Assembly (NCBI GenBank): GCA_021795715.1 | Contig: JAJYPD010000001.1 | Coordinates: 1-64,000, forward strand | Reading direction: 5' to 3' | DNA: 64,000 nt | Origin: Pseudomonadota bacterium | Lineage (GTDB): Bacteria > Pseudomonadota > Gammaproteobacteria > Acidiferrobacterales > Acidiferrobacteraceae | In this document: positions 10,520 through 19,183 of the stretch, piece after piece | How positions within the stretch are numbered: the stretch's first letter is position 1 | Layout: every line of letters begins with the position of its first letter | The notes under the pieces: generated by a model | What the model saw: only the letters and a program-made list of their open reading frames with translations | The model's database searches: none | Told to the model about the DNA's origin: nothing | Position numbers and translations under genes: made by a program

Positions 10520-11094
10520 GCGCTGCCAAATCCCCGGTAAACCCGATTCTCGGTCACCACTGCCGTCAGCGGGACATCATGCCGGTCCCGGGGCAGCGAC
10601 GCCACCCGCTGACACTCGAAGGCCAGACCGACGCGCCGCGGCCGCAGCCCCGCCCGGCCCAGATGCGCCAACGTCCGATCATAGTGCCCCCCGCCCTGGC
10701 CAAGGCGCGTACCGCGCGCATCGAAGCCCACCACAGGCACGATGATGAGATCGAGCTCCGACGCTTTGATGGTATGGCCGCGCCGCGGTTCGCGGATGCC
10801 ATACCGGTTGGTCAGAAAGGGGGCCCGCCAGGGCGTAAAACGCAACACCTGATCCGACCGCCGTCCGACCAGCGGCACATAGATGTCGTGACCGGCGCGC
10901 TCCAGGCGGCGCATGAGCCACTGCGGATCGAGCTCGGAACCATGAGGCAGATAGGCGCCGATGCGGCGCGCCCGCCCGACCACCGCACGCGCACGCGCGC
11001 AGGCGCGCATCGCCAGCCGGCGCCGCTCGCCCGCACCAAGGCGTCTGCGGCACCGGCGCAACGCCACCCGCAGCCCGCACTTTGCGTCCCTCAC
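10516..11094 (-). CDS. fau: 5-formyltetrahydrofolate cyclo-ligase
   Basis: ATP-dependent conversion of 5-formyl-THF to 5,10-methenyl-THF. 192 residues. Recognisable parts: an N-terminal Arg-rich helix with RxRR pattern, IGAYLPHGSELDP, and the strongly conserved C-terminal VVGFDARGTRLGQGGGHYDRTL. The chosen start is GTG 11092-11094; the open frame continues upstream but that part lies inside the 6S RNA gene and does not resemble the family. This keeps the well-known ssrS-fau (ygfA) order, with about 19 bases between the RNA and the start codon. Confidence 0.9.
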   Translation of the reverse strand: MRDAKCGLRVALRRCRRRLGAGERRRLAMRACARARAVVGRARRIGAYLPHGSELDPQWLMRRLERAGHDIYVPLVGRRSDQVLRFTPWRAPFLTNRYGIREPRRGHTIKASELDLIIVPVVGFDARGTRLGQGGGHYDRTLAHLGRAGLRPRRVGLAFECQRVASLPRDRHDVPLTAVVTENRVYRGFGSA

Positions 11095-11112
11095 GTCGGG
11101 GAAAAATATAGA

Positions 11113-11296
11113 GGCGCCCTCCACCTGTGCCGTACCATCCTTTGCCTCGAACCGAAGGTTCAAGTGGGAAACGCTGAGGCGCTTCAGGCTTTCCGCTCGC
11201 AGCGGACCTGCACAACAGCACCTACGTGCGCGCTTCCCGAGGCAAGAGTTATAGGTTCAAAGGACACGGAACGGTACGAACACCGCAGAGAGCGCC
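11113..11296 (-). ncRNA. ssrS: 6S RNA
   Basis: Located between zapA and fau, the conserved gammaproteobacterial position. Read on the minus strand, the 5' GGCGCTCTC (from 11296) pairs with GAGGGCGCC ending at 11113 to close the RNA. Inside, CGTACC pairs with GGTACG, and CCTTTGAACC faces GGTTCGAGG, giving the long interrupted hairpin with a central bubble that mimics an open promoter and sequesters RNA polymerase-sigma70. A run of T follows the 3' end. Boundaries are estimated from pairing, about 184 nt, the normal size. Probably transcribed from the zap promoter and processed. Confidence 0.85.
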
Positions 11297-11301
11297 AAAC
11301 C

Positions 11302-11622
11302 TTACGAGCCGGCCTGGTCCGCCTGCTCCTTGAACTCTTCTCTCAAGACTCCATCCACCTTGTCGATGAGCGCCTGCACGCGGCGACCGAAACCGCCCAC
11401 CGACTGCGACTGCTCGTGCAGCCGCAAAAACTCATACGCAATGTTGAGCGCCGCCATGACGGCCCCGCGCTCGATACCCATCGACTTCCCGCTGCGCTGT
11501 GTTTCCTGCATGCGCGTATCGACATACTTGGCCGCCCGCATCAGCGCTTCGCGTTCTTCCTCGGGACAGGATACCGTAAATTCCTTGCCGAGAACCGAGA
11601 TCGTGATCACGGCCTTGGTCAC
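11302..11622 (-). CDS. zapA: cell division protein ZapA
   Basis: FtsZ-ring stabiliser, 106 residues. Begins with the conserved TISVLGKEFTVSCPEEE strand-loop, followed by RAAKYVDTRMQE, GIERGAVMAALNIAYEFL and a C-terminal coiled coil for dimerisation. The start is GTG 11620-11622 overlapping the upstream gene's stop (GTGA) with AAGAGG upstream; the ATG-like longer frame belongs to the overlapping gene's other frame. The 6S RNA gene starts six bases after the stop. Confidence 0.93.
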   Translation of the reverse strand: MTKAVITISVLGKEFTVSCPEEEREALMRAAKYVDTRMQETQRSGKSMGIERGAVMAALNIAYEFLRLHEQSQSVGGFGRRVQALIDKVDGVLREEFKEQADQAGS

Positions 11623-11852
11623 GGCCTCTTCTCGCCCGTCAGCACCGCCACCCGGCCGATAACTTCCTCGATGCGCGCGCGCGCCAACCGGGCCCGCTCG
11701 TTTAGCCGGGCGTGTTCGGTGGACAACGCCTTGTGGCGCGCCCGCCATTTCGCGTTGTCCTCCTGCAGGCGCCGGCACAGTGCGGCCAACTCTTCAATAC
11801 GGCCCTCCAGTTTCTGCAGGAGCTCCGCATCCGAGGGAGGTGTTTCGCTCAT
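11619..11852 (-). CDS. ZapB-like small coiled-coil protein (TIGR02449 type)
   Basis: 77 residues, almost entirely one coiled coil (ELLQKLEGRIEELAALCRRL and further heptads). Small proteins of this type precede zapA in many gammaproteobacteria and are thought to serve as a ZapB-like link to the division ring. ATG 11850-11852 gives MSETPPSDAELL; upstream residues in the open frame do not fit. The stop overlaps the zapA GTG. First gene of the long minus-strand operon and divergent from ygfB. Confidence 0.85.
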   Translation of the reverse strand: MSETPPSDAELLQKLEGRIEELAALCRRLQEDNAKWRARHKALSTEHARLNERARLARARIEEVIGRVAVLTGEKRP

Positions 11853-11958
11853 GAAGTCACTATAGAACCAGGGGACACCGACGGTCAACGTCCGGCTTTC
11901 GGCGGGCGTCGCGGCCAAAAGATGCCGGATCCGCGCTGAACAGATAAGATGACAGGAT

Positions 11959-12456
11959 ATGGCTCTTACCTACGAAAACCTGCAGGAGATACTGGAAAAC
12001 ACCGGCCTCCCGGTGAGTGCTGCGGAAGCACACGGCGCCGTGTGCGGGTTGCTGTGCGCCGGAAACCGCAGCACCGATGCCATCCTCGCGGTCCTGGGCG
12101 ATGTGGACGAAGACGATGAACTGCGGCAGGCGCTCGGTACTTTGCAGGCAAAGACGCACGCGCAACTCGAAGACGGGGATTTCGAATTCCAGCTGCTGAT
12201 GCCCGCCGATGACGTGCCGGCACCACAGCGCAGCCGGGCGCTCGTCGACTGGTGCCGCGGATTCGTTGCGGGTACGGGCCGCCAGGATAAAGCGGCGAGG
12301 ACAGACGAAGCCGCAGAGGTGCTGGCGGACATCGCCGCCATGGCCGATGCCGCCGGCACGGTGGGCGAGCGGGACTTAAACGGGCTGATCGAGTATCTGC
12401 GCGTCGGCGTGCAGCTTCTCTACGAGGAATCCGATCCGGCCGGTTCCGGTTCGTGA
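11959..12456 (+). CDS. YgfB/UPF0149 family protein
   Basis: 165 residues of the YgfB/YecA family, with LPVSAAEAHGAVCGLLCAG near the N-terminus and WCRGFVAG in the second half. Soluble helical protein. Its place at the head of ygfB-pepP-ubiH-ubiI, divergent from zapA, reproduces the Escherichia and Pseudomonas locus. In Pseudomonas YgfB has been linked to regulation of AmpDh3; no such inference is made here. An AGGATATGG-like leader precedes the ATG. Confidence 0.93.
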   Translation: MALTYENLQEILENTGLPVSAAEAHGAVCGLLCAGNRSTDAILAVLGDVDEDDELRQALGTLQAKTHAQLEDGDFEFQLLMPADDVPAPQRSRALVDWCRGFVAGTGRQDKAARTDEAAEVLADIAAMADAAGTVGERDLNGLIEYLRVGVQLLYEESDPAGSGS

Positions 12457-12497
12457 TCCGGCATGGCACAAACGGCAAGATCGGGCATAATGGCCTC

Positions 12498-13805
12498 ATG
12501 GAACAAGACGCCTGTAAGGAGCGGCGCGCCGGGCTGATGGCGCTCATCGGTGATGCCGTGGCCATCATTCCCACCGCGCCCGTGCGCAATCGCAACAACG
12601 ACGTGGACTTTTTGTTCCGGCCGGCGAGCGACTTCTACTACCTGACCCGCTTTCCCGAACCCGAAGCGGTGGCGGTGCTCGCGCCTGGCCGGCCGCAGGG
12701 CGAATACCTGCTCTTTTGCCGCGACAAGAACCCCGAACGCGAACAATGGGAAGGGCGCCGGGCCGGACAGGAAAACGCGGTGGCCGAATACGGCGCCGAT
12801 GAGGCCTTTTCCATTGATGACATCGACGACATTCTGCCCGGACTGCTGGAGAACCGGTCACGCGTCTATTACAGCATCGGACGCCACCCGGAGTTCGACG
12901 GCCACGTGGTCGACTGGCTCAACGAAGTGCGGCAAAAGAGCCGCGCCGGTGTCCAGGCGCCCACCGCGATCGTCGACGTCGACAGCATCCTGCACGACAT
13001 GCGGCTGCGCAAACGGCCGGAAGAGGTGGCGATCATGCGGCGCGCCGGCCAACTCGGCGCAAAGGCGCACGTAAGGGCCATGCAAACCTGCCGTCCCGGG
13101 CTGTTCGAATACGAGCTTGAGGCCGAACTCCTCTACACCTTCCGCAAGGGGGGCGCTTCCTACGTCGCCTATCCGCCGATCGTTGCCGGGGGTGCCAACG
13201 CCTGCATCCTGCACTACACCGAGAACAATGCGCCTTTGCGGGATGGCAGTCTGGTACTGATCGACGCCGGCTGCGAAATCGATTGCTATGCCTCCGACAT
13301 CACCCGGACCTTCCCGGTCGGCCGGCGCTTCACGCCCGAACAGCGCGCACTCTACGACATCGTCCTCGCCGCGCACGGCGCGGCTTTGGCGGAGATCGGA
13401 CCGGGCCGCGCCTGGCCGGCGGCGCATGATGCCGCGGTGCGCGTCCTCACGCAAGGCCTGCGTGACACCGGCCTCCTGAAAGGCACGACCGATGAACTGA
13501 TCGAAAGCGGCGCCTACCGGCGTTTCTATATGCATCGAACCGGCCACTGGCTGGGCATGGATGTGCATGACGTGGGGGCATACCGGACGGGTGACGGGCC
13601 GCGCATTCTGGAAGCGGGCATGGTCACGACCGTGGAGCCTGGTCTCTACATCCGCGCCGCCGATGACGTGCCCGCGGCGTTTCACGACATCGGCATCCGC
13701 ATAGAAGATGACGTGCTCGTCACCGGCACCGGCTGCGAGATTTTGAGCGAAGGCGTGCCGCGCTCGGCGGCGGCCATCGAAGAACTACGGGCGGAAGCGT
13801 TTTGA
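12498..13805 (+). CDS. pepP: Xaa-Pro aminopeptidase P
   Basis: Di-manganese M24B peptidase releasing N-terminal residues before proline. 435 residues. Creatinase-like N-domain begins CKERRAGLMALIGDAVAII and NNDVDFLFRPASDFYYLTRF. Metal ligands in the catalytic domain: LIDAGCEIDCYASDITRTF (two Asp), GHWLGMDVHDVG (His), VTTVEPGLY (Glu) and GIRIEDDVLV (Glu). ATG 12498 is chosen over GTG 12453 because family members start just before the ERR segment. The stop overlaps the ubiH start. Confidence 0.95.
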   Translation: MEQDACKERRAGLMALIGDAVAIIPTAPVRNRNNDVDFLFRPASDFYYLTRFPEPEAVAVLAPGRPQGEYLLFCRDKNPEREQWEGRRAGQENAVAEYGADEAFSIDDIDDILPGLLENRSRVYYSIGRHPEFDGHVVDWLNEVRQKSRAGVQAPTAIVDVDSILHDMRLRKRPEEVAIMRRAGQLGAKAHVRAMQTCRPGLFEYELEAELLYTFRKGGASYVAYPPIVAGGANACILHYTENNAPLRDGSLVLIDAGCEIDCYASDITRTFPVGRRFTPEQRALYDIVLAAHGAALAEIGPGRAWPAAHDAAVRVLTQGLRDTGLLKGTTDELIESGAYRRFYMHRTGHWLGMDVHDVGAYRTGDGPRILEAGMVTTVEPGLYIRAADDVPAAFHDIGIRIEDDVLVTGTGCEILSEGVPRSAAAIEELRAEAF

Positions 13806-15013
13806 CGGCGTCATATGACATGGTGATCTGCGGGGGCGGCCTCGTCGGCGCGACGCTGGGCTTAAGTCTTGCCCACCTGCCGCTGTCGATCGCGATCATC
13901 GACCCCACGCCGAGCAGCCAGACGGCAACACGCGCCGACGACCGGACGTTCACACTGGCGCTTGGCACCAAGCGCGCGCTGATGACGCTCGGTGTCTGGT
14001 CTCTCATCCCCGCAGCCCGCATCCATGCGATCCGCCACATTCACGTATCCGATGCACGCGGAGGCTTTGGCTTCACGCACCTCGATGCCGGCGAGCTCGG
14101 GGTCGAGGCGCTGGGGTACGTAACCGAAAGCGGAGCCTTGTGGGATGCCTTGCGGGCGGCGCTGGCGCGCACCTCCATCCATCTGATCACCGGCACGGTG
14201 CAGGCGGCGATCCGGCGCGATGGACGCCAGCACATCACGGTCGATGGCGCAGGCGCGTCGCAGACACTGGCCGCCCGGCTGCTCGTCGGCGCCGATGGAA
14301 CCGCCTCGGCGGTGCGGTCGTTCGCCGGCATCGGTGTGCAAAGGCGCAGCTATGGACGCGAAGCCGTGGTCGTCAATTGCGCCGTCAGCAAACCGCAAAA
14401 GGACACCGCTTTCGAGCGCTTCGGCGCCGACGGACCGATTGCGGCACTGCCGGCGGGCCGCAACCAGTACACCATGGTCATCAGCGAGCGGCGGGCGCAG
14501 GACCTTCTCGCTTTGCCCGACGCGGGCTTCCTGAAGCACCTGCAGAAACGGTTCGGAGATCGCCTCGGGACCTTCGTTGACGCGGGCCGCCGTCTGTCTT
14601 TTCCGCTGGCTTTGACGCGCGCGCACACACCGGTAGGCGAGGGCGTGGTGCTGGTCGGGAATGCCGCGCATACGCTGCATCCGGTGGCCGGTCAAGGTTT
14701 TAATCTCGGCCTGCGCGATGCAGCCGCGCTCGCCGATCACCTGGCGCGCGCCATAAAGTGCGGCGAACCCATAGACAACGCCGCTGTGCTGGACGGTTAC
14801 GCGCGCGCGCGGCGCGCCGACACGGAAGACACCATCGCCTTCACCGACAGTCTCGTGCGCATCTTTGCGCTCAATGGCGGCATCCCGGCGGCGGTGCGCA
14901 ATCTGGCGCTGACCGCCATTGACTGCCTGCCGGGCGTAAAGCAGATGCTGGCCCGCCAGACGATGGGCCTCAAAGGACCGGTGGCGGGCATTCTGCGCGG
15001 AGTCAAACCATGA
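13802..15013 (+). CDS. ubiH: 2-octaprenyl-6-methoxyphenol hydroxylase UbiH
   Basis: FAD monooxygenase of ubiquinone synthesis, 403 residues. Dinucleotide loop VICGGGLVGATLGLSLA, central GADGTASAVRSFAG, and C-terminal GNAAHTLHPVAGQGFNLGLRD are the three UbiH-family fingerprints. The start appears to be TTG 13802, whose TTGA overlaps the pepP stop; the first ATG (13817) would cut into the FAD-binding strand. The stop overlaps the start of the next hydroxylase (ATGA), so pepP, ubiH and ubiI are co-translated. Confidence 0.92.
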   Translation: MTASYDMVICGGGLVGATLGLSLAHLPLSIAIIDPTPSSQTATRADDRTFTLALGTKRALMTLGVWSLIPAARIHAIRHIHVSDARGGFGFTHLDAGELGVEALGYVTESGALWDALRAALARTSIHLITGTVQAAIRRDGRQHITVDGAGASQTLAARLLVGADGTASAVRSFAGIGVQRRSYGREAVVVNCAVSKPQKDTAFERFGADGPIAALPAGRNQYTMVISERRAQDLLALPDAGFLKHLQKRFGDRLGTFVDAGRRLSFPLALTRAHTPVGEGVVLVGNAAHTLHPVAGQGFNLGLRDAAALADHLARAIKCGEPIDNAAVLDGYARARRADTEDTIAFTDSLVRIFALNGGIPAAVRNLALTAIDCLPGVKQMLARQTMGLKGPVAGILRGVKP

Positions 15014-16176
15014 AGCGGTCCCCTCAGTACGACGTGATCATTGTCGGGGCAGGCGCCGTGGGCAGCGCCTTGTGCTATGCGCTCGCCGTCCGGGGCTTGC
15101 GTGTGGCCATGATCGAAGGCGACGGACAACCGGCGACCTCGGCTTTACGCACGAGCGCCATCACCAGCCGCTCGCTTGCGTGGCTGCGCAGCCTGGGGGT
15201 CTGGCCGAACGCCCATGTGCCGGCGGCCCCACTGGCGGGCCTGCGCATCGAGGATGCGCGCGGACAGGGGCGGCTTTGTTTCGACAGCGCCGAACTCGGC
15301 GTAAGCGAACTGGGCGTGATCGCCAATCACGCCGCCCTGGAGCAAGTCCTGAAGGAACGTGCGCGCGGCATGCCGGATACCGTGTGGCATGGCGAGAATG
15401 CATGTGCGGTGCGGTGCCGCGATCAAGACATCCAGGTGACGCTGGCCGGCGGCACGCTCATCAGCGGATCCCTGGTCGTGGCCGCCGACGGCAAGCATTC
15501 GCGCATCCGCGAACAACTGGGGGTCAGAAGCTGGCACTACCACTACGGCCAGCGCGCCATCGTTGCCGACGTCGCGCTCGGCATGCCCCACGAGCAGATC
15601 GCCTGCCAGCGCTTCCTGCCGACGGGGCCTGTCGCACTCTTGCCGGCGACGGATCCCCGGAAAGCGTCTCTCATCTGGTCGGTGCGCACAGACGAAGCGG
15701 AACGCCTGCTGGCTTTGCCCGACGAATCGTTCAACACCGCCTTGACGGACGCATGGGGCAGCTCGCCTGGCTCGCTGTGCGTGGTCACGCAACGGGAAAG
15801 CTTTCCGCTGGCAGCCGGCCACGCCAGCACCTATACAGGCAACCGCTTCGCCCTCGTCGGCGATGCGGCCCACCAGGTTCATCCGCTGGCCGGTCAGGGT
15901 GTCAATCTGGGCTTTGGCGACGCCGAGACGCTCGCGCAAGCGCTCATCGCCTGCCGCGGTGAGGATCTGGGGCGCAGCGCAGCGCTGCGCCGCTACGAAC
16001 GCGAACGCAAGGCGGTCAACGTGTCCATGCTCATCGCCACCCACGCCCTCCATCGGGCCTTCACGCACCGTTCGCGCATCCTCAGCCAGATCCTCGCCAC
16101 CGGCCTCAACGTGACCAACAGCCTGAATCCGCTCAAGGCCTTTTTCATGCGTCAGGCCGGCAGCGACGCCCCTTAG
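15010..16176 (+). CDS. ubiI: UbiI/VisC-type ubiquinone biosynthesis FAD hydroxylase
   Basis: Second FAD monooxygenase of the pair, 388 residues. Fingerprints: VIIVGAGAVGSALCYALA, VVAADGKHSRIREQLG and GDAAHQVHPLAGQGVNLGFGD. By synteny (pepP-ubiH-ubiI) it is the C5 hydroxylase UbiI, but members of the UbiF/UbiI/UbiL/UbiM group are interchangeable at sequence level, so regiospecificity is inferred. It overlaps ubiH by four bases. The 3' end overlaps by four bases the convergent PhnD-like gene. Confidence 0.88.
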   Translation: MKRSPQYDVIIVGAGAVGSALCYALAVRGLRVAMIEGDGQPATSALRTSAITSRSLAWLRSLGVWPNAHVPAAPLAGLRIEDARGQGRLCFDSAELGVSELGVIANHAALEQVLKERARGMPDTVWHGENACAVRCRDQDIQVTLAGGTLISGSLVVAADGKHSRIREQLGVRSWHYHYGQRAIVADVALGMPHEQIACQRFLPTGPVALLPATDPRKASLIWSVRTDEAERLLALPDESFNTALTDAWGSSPGSLCVVTQRESFPLAAGHASTYTGNRFALVGDAAHQVHPLAGQGVNLGFGDAETLAQALIACRGEDLGRSAALRRYERERKAVNVSMLIATHALHRAFTHRSRILSQILATGLNVTNSLNPLKAFFMRQAGSDAP

Positions 16177-17051
16177 TTTCCTAAAAACAGCACATGGCGC
16201 AACAACCGGCTAAGACCGGCGTAATCCTTGCGGTGCGCCGCCACCCAGCCCGGCGCGGCATTGGCGCGCGCAAGCGGCTTTGCGGCCTGCTGCCCTTGCG
16301 GGCTGAGAAGCGCGGTGCGGATCAGATGCCGGGCCGCCGACGGAATGCGCGGGCTGGCCACCAGACCATCCCCCGGATAACGGCGGCTTTGATGGATGAC
16401 ATACAAGAGCGCGCCGTGGGCGGTGAGCGGCGGAACATCCCGGGCGGGCAGGACCGTGGCGCGGCACGCCCCCTGCAAAAGACCCTGATAGGCCTGTCGC
16501 CAGCCGGACACCGCGACCTGGTAAGGCTGACGCAAAAGGCGCGGGAAATGCCGCAGGAGCGTCGCGGTGGCCAGACTGGGCAGCGGCTTTAGGCAGACCG
16601 GCTCGCCGATCAGCGCCGCAAGCGTGTGGATCTGCGGGCTGCGCGCCACGGTGTCGAACACGAGCGACCCCGAAAACCGCACCAGCGGATGCGCACCCTG
16701 ATGGCGCTCGGCCCAAGCCGCCAGATGGGGGCCGCCGAACACCAGGTCGTAGCGGCCGGCGGCCAGATTGCGGCTAAACGCAAGATCATCGCTCGGCCGC
16801 CGGTACACGACGTCGTGGCCGGTGACGGCCGTCAGATAATGCGCGATGGGATCAAAGAGCGCCCGATCCGCGGAGGTCGATCCCTGGGGTGACGCACTCA
16901 AAATCCAGGGTGCGGCATTCGGCCGGCCCGATTGCCCGGGCGGCGTCGTCTGATAGCTCACCCGGACCGGTCCGGCCGCGACTTGTTTGGCGCCGGCCGT
17001 GGTGACGAGTAACATGCTGATGACCCAGGCCCTGACGGTATCGTCACGCAT
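16173..17051 (-). CDS. PhnD-like periplasmic substrate-binding protein
   Basis: 292 residues with an N-terminal signal region. The segment YDLVFGGPHLAAWAERHQG followed by LVRFSGSLVFDTVARS and EPVCLKPLPSLATATLLRHF matches the layout of phosphate/phosphonate (PhnD-type) binding proteins. GGGAGG lies before the ATG. No transporter permease or ATPase gene is next to it, so it may be an orphan receptor or have a sensory or scavenging role; the ligand is not predictable. Monocistronic, convergent with ubiI. Confidence 0.7.
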   Translation of the reverse strand: MRDDTVRAWVISMLLVTTAGAKQVAAGPVRVSYQTTPPGQSGRPNAAPWILSASPQGSTSADRALFDPIAHYLTAVTGHDVVYRRPSDDLAFSRNLAAGRYDLVFGGPHLAAWAERHQGAHPLVRFSGSLVFDTVARSPQIHTLAALIGEPVCLKPLPSLATATLLRHFPRLLRQPYQVAVSGWRQAYQGLLQGACRATVLPARDVPPLTAHGALLYVIHQSRRYPGDGLVASPRIPSAARHLIRTALLSPQGQQAAKPLARANAAPGWVAAHRKDYAGLSRLLRHVLFLGN

Positions 17052-17270
17052 ACGGAACCTCCCTCATGTTGCATCTTTTTGGTAGCGGCGGGGAATCGCC
17101 TGTCATGACTCCCACGGGATACAAACTGTAGATGCGCCGGGCTGCGCGACCGCTTTGGGCCGCTTGGCCGTCCCGTCCCGCCGACGAGCGGCCTCTTCCA
17201 CAAGCCTTTGGTGTGTGTGCGGTCGCTTACCTGTGGGTTAGATTCCCACGCAGTACGGCGGGGTCGCCGC

Positions 17271-18440
17271 GTGCCCGATAACGGTCCCCGCCGGGGTGCG
17301 GCAGACCGCGCCGGCACCTGGCCGGGCACACGCTTTCTGGCCGCTCTTGCGCTCGCCTGGTCGGGGGCCGCGGCCGCCGCACCCGCCGCCCGGGTGGACG
17401 TCCAGTACATTGGCGAGGCCTTGCGCACTGTGTCCGGGGGGCTTGCGCGCGGCGATGTGTATGATGGAAACCTCTACCTGGAGGGCGACCTGCGCACGGG
17501 CGCGGCGGGGTGGTGGGCAGGCGGCCATGTGCACGCCGCATTCCTCAACATCATCAGCGGACAGCCCTCGCCGACACTCATCGGCGACGAGCAGGGCGCA
17601 AGCAATATCGCCGCCGCCAACCGCACCGATCTCTATTCTTTCTGGTACCGACAGCGCCTCGACCACGGCCGCATCGCCATGCTGGCCGGATTACGCGCCA
17701 TCAACGGCAGCTTCGCCTACAGCTCCTACGCCGACGCCTTCGTCAACAGTTCGTTTGGCATCGTACCGACGGTGTCTTTGAATGCGCCGTCGTCGATCTG
17801 GCCGCAACTTGGACTGGGTGCCCAAATCTCCTATCGGCCCGATCGCCAGTGGCGCGTGCTGACCGGCCTATTCCAGGGGGATCCGGCGCAGCGCGAAGCC
17901 CCGTTTGGTGCCGGCGCCATGAGCATTACGGAGGTCGACTGGCAACGCGCAGGCGTCTACCGGGGCACCTACAAGGTCGGATTCTGGTACGACCGCGCCC
18001 ATCGGGCACCGGTCCTGGCGGACACCGCAAGTTCCGCCGATGCCGGTTTTTACATGGACGCGGATCAGGTCATCTGGCATGGCCGGGGACGGCGGCGCCT
18101 GGGGGCGTTTGTACAGCTCAGCAACGCGTTGGGCCGCAACAACCTCGTGAACCGCTATGCCGGAATCGGCCTGCTGGCGCTGGGCTGGTTTCCCCGCCAT
18201 CCGGGCAGCGCAATCGGACTGGCCATCGCTTCTGCGCACAATTCGCCATGGGCCCGGCAGGCGCTGGGTATCCCCGCCGCGGAGACGGCATTCGAACTGA
18301 CCGGCCTCTTTACCGTAAACCGTATGCTCACCGTGCAGCCTGACCTGCAGTACATCGAAGGGCCATCAGCACAGGCGCGCGTGCCGGACGCACTGGTCGC
18401 CATTTTGCGTGTCACGCTGAATTTCGGTGGTGCCGCCTGA
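17271..18440 (+). CDS. OprB-family carbohydrate-selective porin
   Basis: About 389 residues from GTG 17271. A signal peptide with hydrophobic core RFLAALALAWSGAAAAA is followed by a beta-barrel rich in alternating aromatic strands. Typical OprB features include WWAGGHVHAAFLNI, a DLYSFWYRQ strand, RVLTGLFQGDP and YKVGFWYDRAH, and a C-terminal LRVTLNFGG strand. Outer membrane. The open frame extends to 17208, but the extra residues come from a stem-loop region (17233-17255) and are not signal-like. Substrate specificity is assumed from family membership only. Confidence 0.72.
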   Translation: MPDNGPRRGAADRAGTWPGTRFLAALALAWSGAAAAAPAARVDVQYIGEALRTVSGGLARGDVYDGNLYLEGDLRTGAAGWWAGGHVHAAFLNIISGQPSPTLIGDEQGASNIAAANRTDLYSFWYRQRLDHGRIAMLAGLRAINGSFAYSSYADAFVNSSFGIVPTVSLNAPSSIWPQLGLGAQISYRPDRQWRVLTGLFQGDPAQREAPFGAGAMSITEVDWQRAGVYRGTYKVGFWYDRAHRAPVLADTASSADAGFYMDADQVIWHGRGRRRLGAFVQLSNALGRNNLVNRYAGIGLLALGWFPRHPGSAIGLAIASAHNSPWARQALGIPAAETAFELTGLFTVNRMLTVQPDLQYIEGPSAQARVPDALVAILRVTLNFGGAA

Positions 18441-18458
18441 CGGCCGGCAGTCCGGTCA

Positions 18459-19046
18459 TCAGGGCTCGCGCTTTTCGAGGGCGGCGGCGACTTCCGCCGT
18501 CGAGCGCACCGCCCCAAGCCGCGGCAGAATGGTGGAAACGCTCATTTGGTGTTCGGCCGCCGACAGCGCCGTCATCGCGTCTTCGACGAAGATCTGCGCG
18601 TAATTGCGCTCGCTTGCATTGCGCGCCGTGGTTTCCACGCCGATATTGGTGGCAATTCCGGTAAGGATCAGCGTATCGATGCCCCGGCGGCGCAGCTGGA
18701 GATCCAGATCCGTCCCGTAAAAGGCGCCCCACTGGTGCTTGGTGATGCGGTAGTCGGTGGGCTGCGCATGGAGTTCGGGGACAAGCGCCGCCCAGTCCGC
18801 GCTGAAGGCCCCTGGAGGGGCCGGCTGATCACAGGGGCGGCTGACGCGATCGCCGCCATCCGATGCGTAATCGACGTTCACGAGAACGACAAAAAGGCCG
18901 CGCTGACGCGCAATCGTCAGGAGACGCGCCGTATTGACCACGACCTGCGCGGCCGGATGGGGCGCCGTCTGCCGGGCCACGATGCCCCGCTGCAGATCGA
19001 TCGCAACCAAGGCCGTGCGCCGATGATGAATCTGGATGGGCTCCAC
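18459..19046 (-). CDS. isochorismatase-family hydrolase lacking the nucleophilic Cys
   Basis: 195 residues. Catalytic Asp in LVAIDLQRGI, Lys in RITKHQWGAFYGT. The loop that normally carries the catalytic cysteine (TGxxTxxCV) here reads ILTGIATNIGVETTA, with Gly in its place. In the superfamily the Cys-bearing members are amidases such as nicotinamidase; members with Gly, such as EntB isochorismatase, use a different chemistry. An isochorismatase-like or other vinyl-ether hydrolase role is therefore more likely than an amidase. Monocistronic; divergent from the Mla operon. Confidence 0.85.
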   Translation of the reverse strand: MEPIQIHHRRTALVAIDLQRGIVARQTAPHPAAQVVVNTARLLTIARQRGLFVVLVNVDYASDGGDRVSRPCDQPAPPGAFSADWAALVPELHAQPTDYRITKHQWGAFYGTDLDLQLRRRGIDTLILTGIATNIGVETTARNASERNYAQIFVEDAMTALSAAEHQMSVSTILPRLGAVRSTAEVAAALEKREP

Positions 19047-19183
19047 GACTCCTCCCCTGATTGCGCGCAGGCGCCCGGGAGGGGCGCCGGCCCGATGGCG
19101 TGGATGAATGCGTTGAATGATAGTATAACGGCGTTACGCCGACCAGCCACAAGCACAGTAAAGGTTCGCGGCAACCCCCAAAC

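Noticed and set aside
17233-17252. T-arm-like hairpin GTGGG-TTAGATT-CCCAC, possible tRNA 3' half upstream of the porin
   Set aside because: The loop lacks C56, the following seven bases have no matching 5' acceptor strand within 90 bases upstream, and no anticodon arm is found. It is a simple stem-loop in the porin leader.
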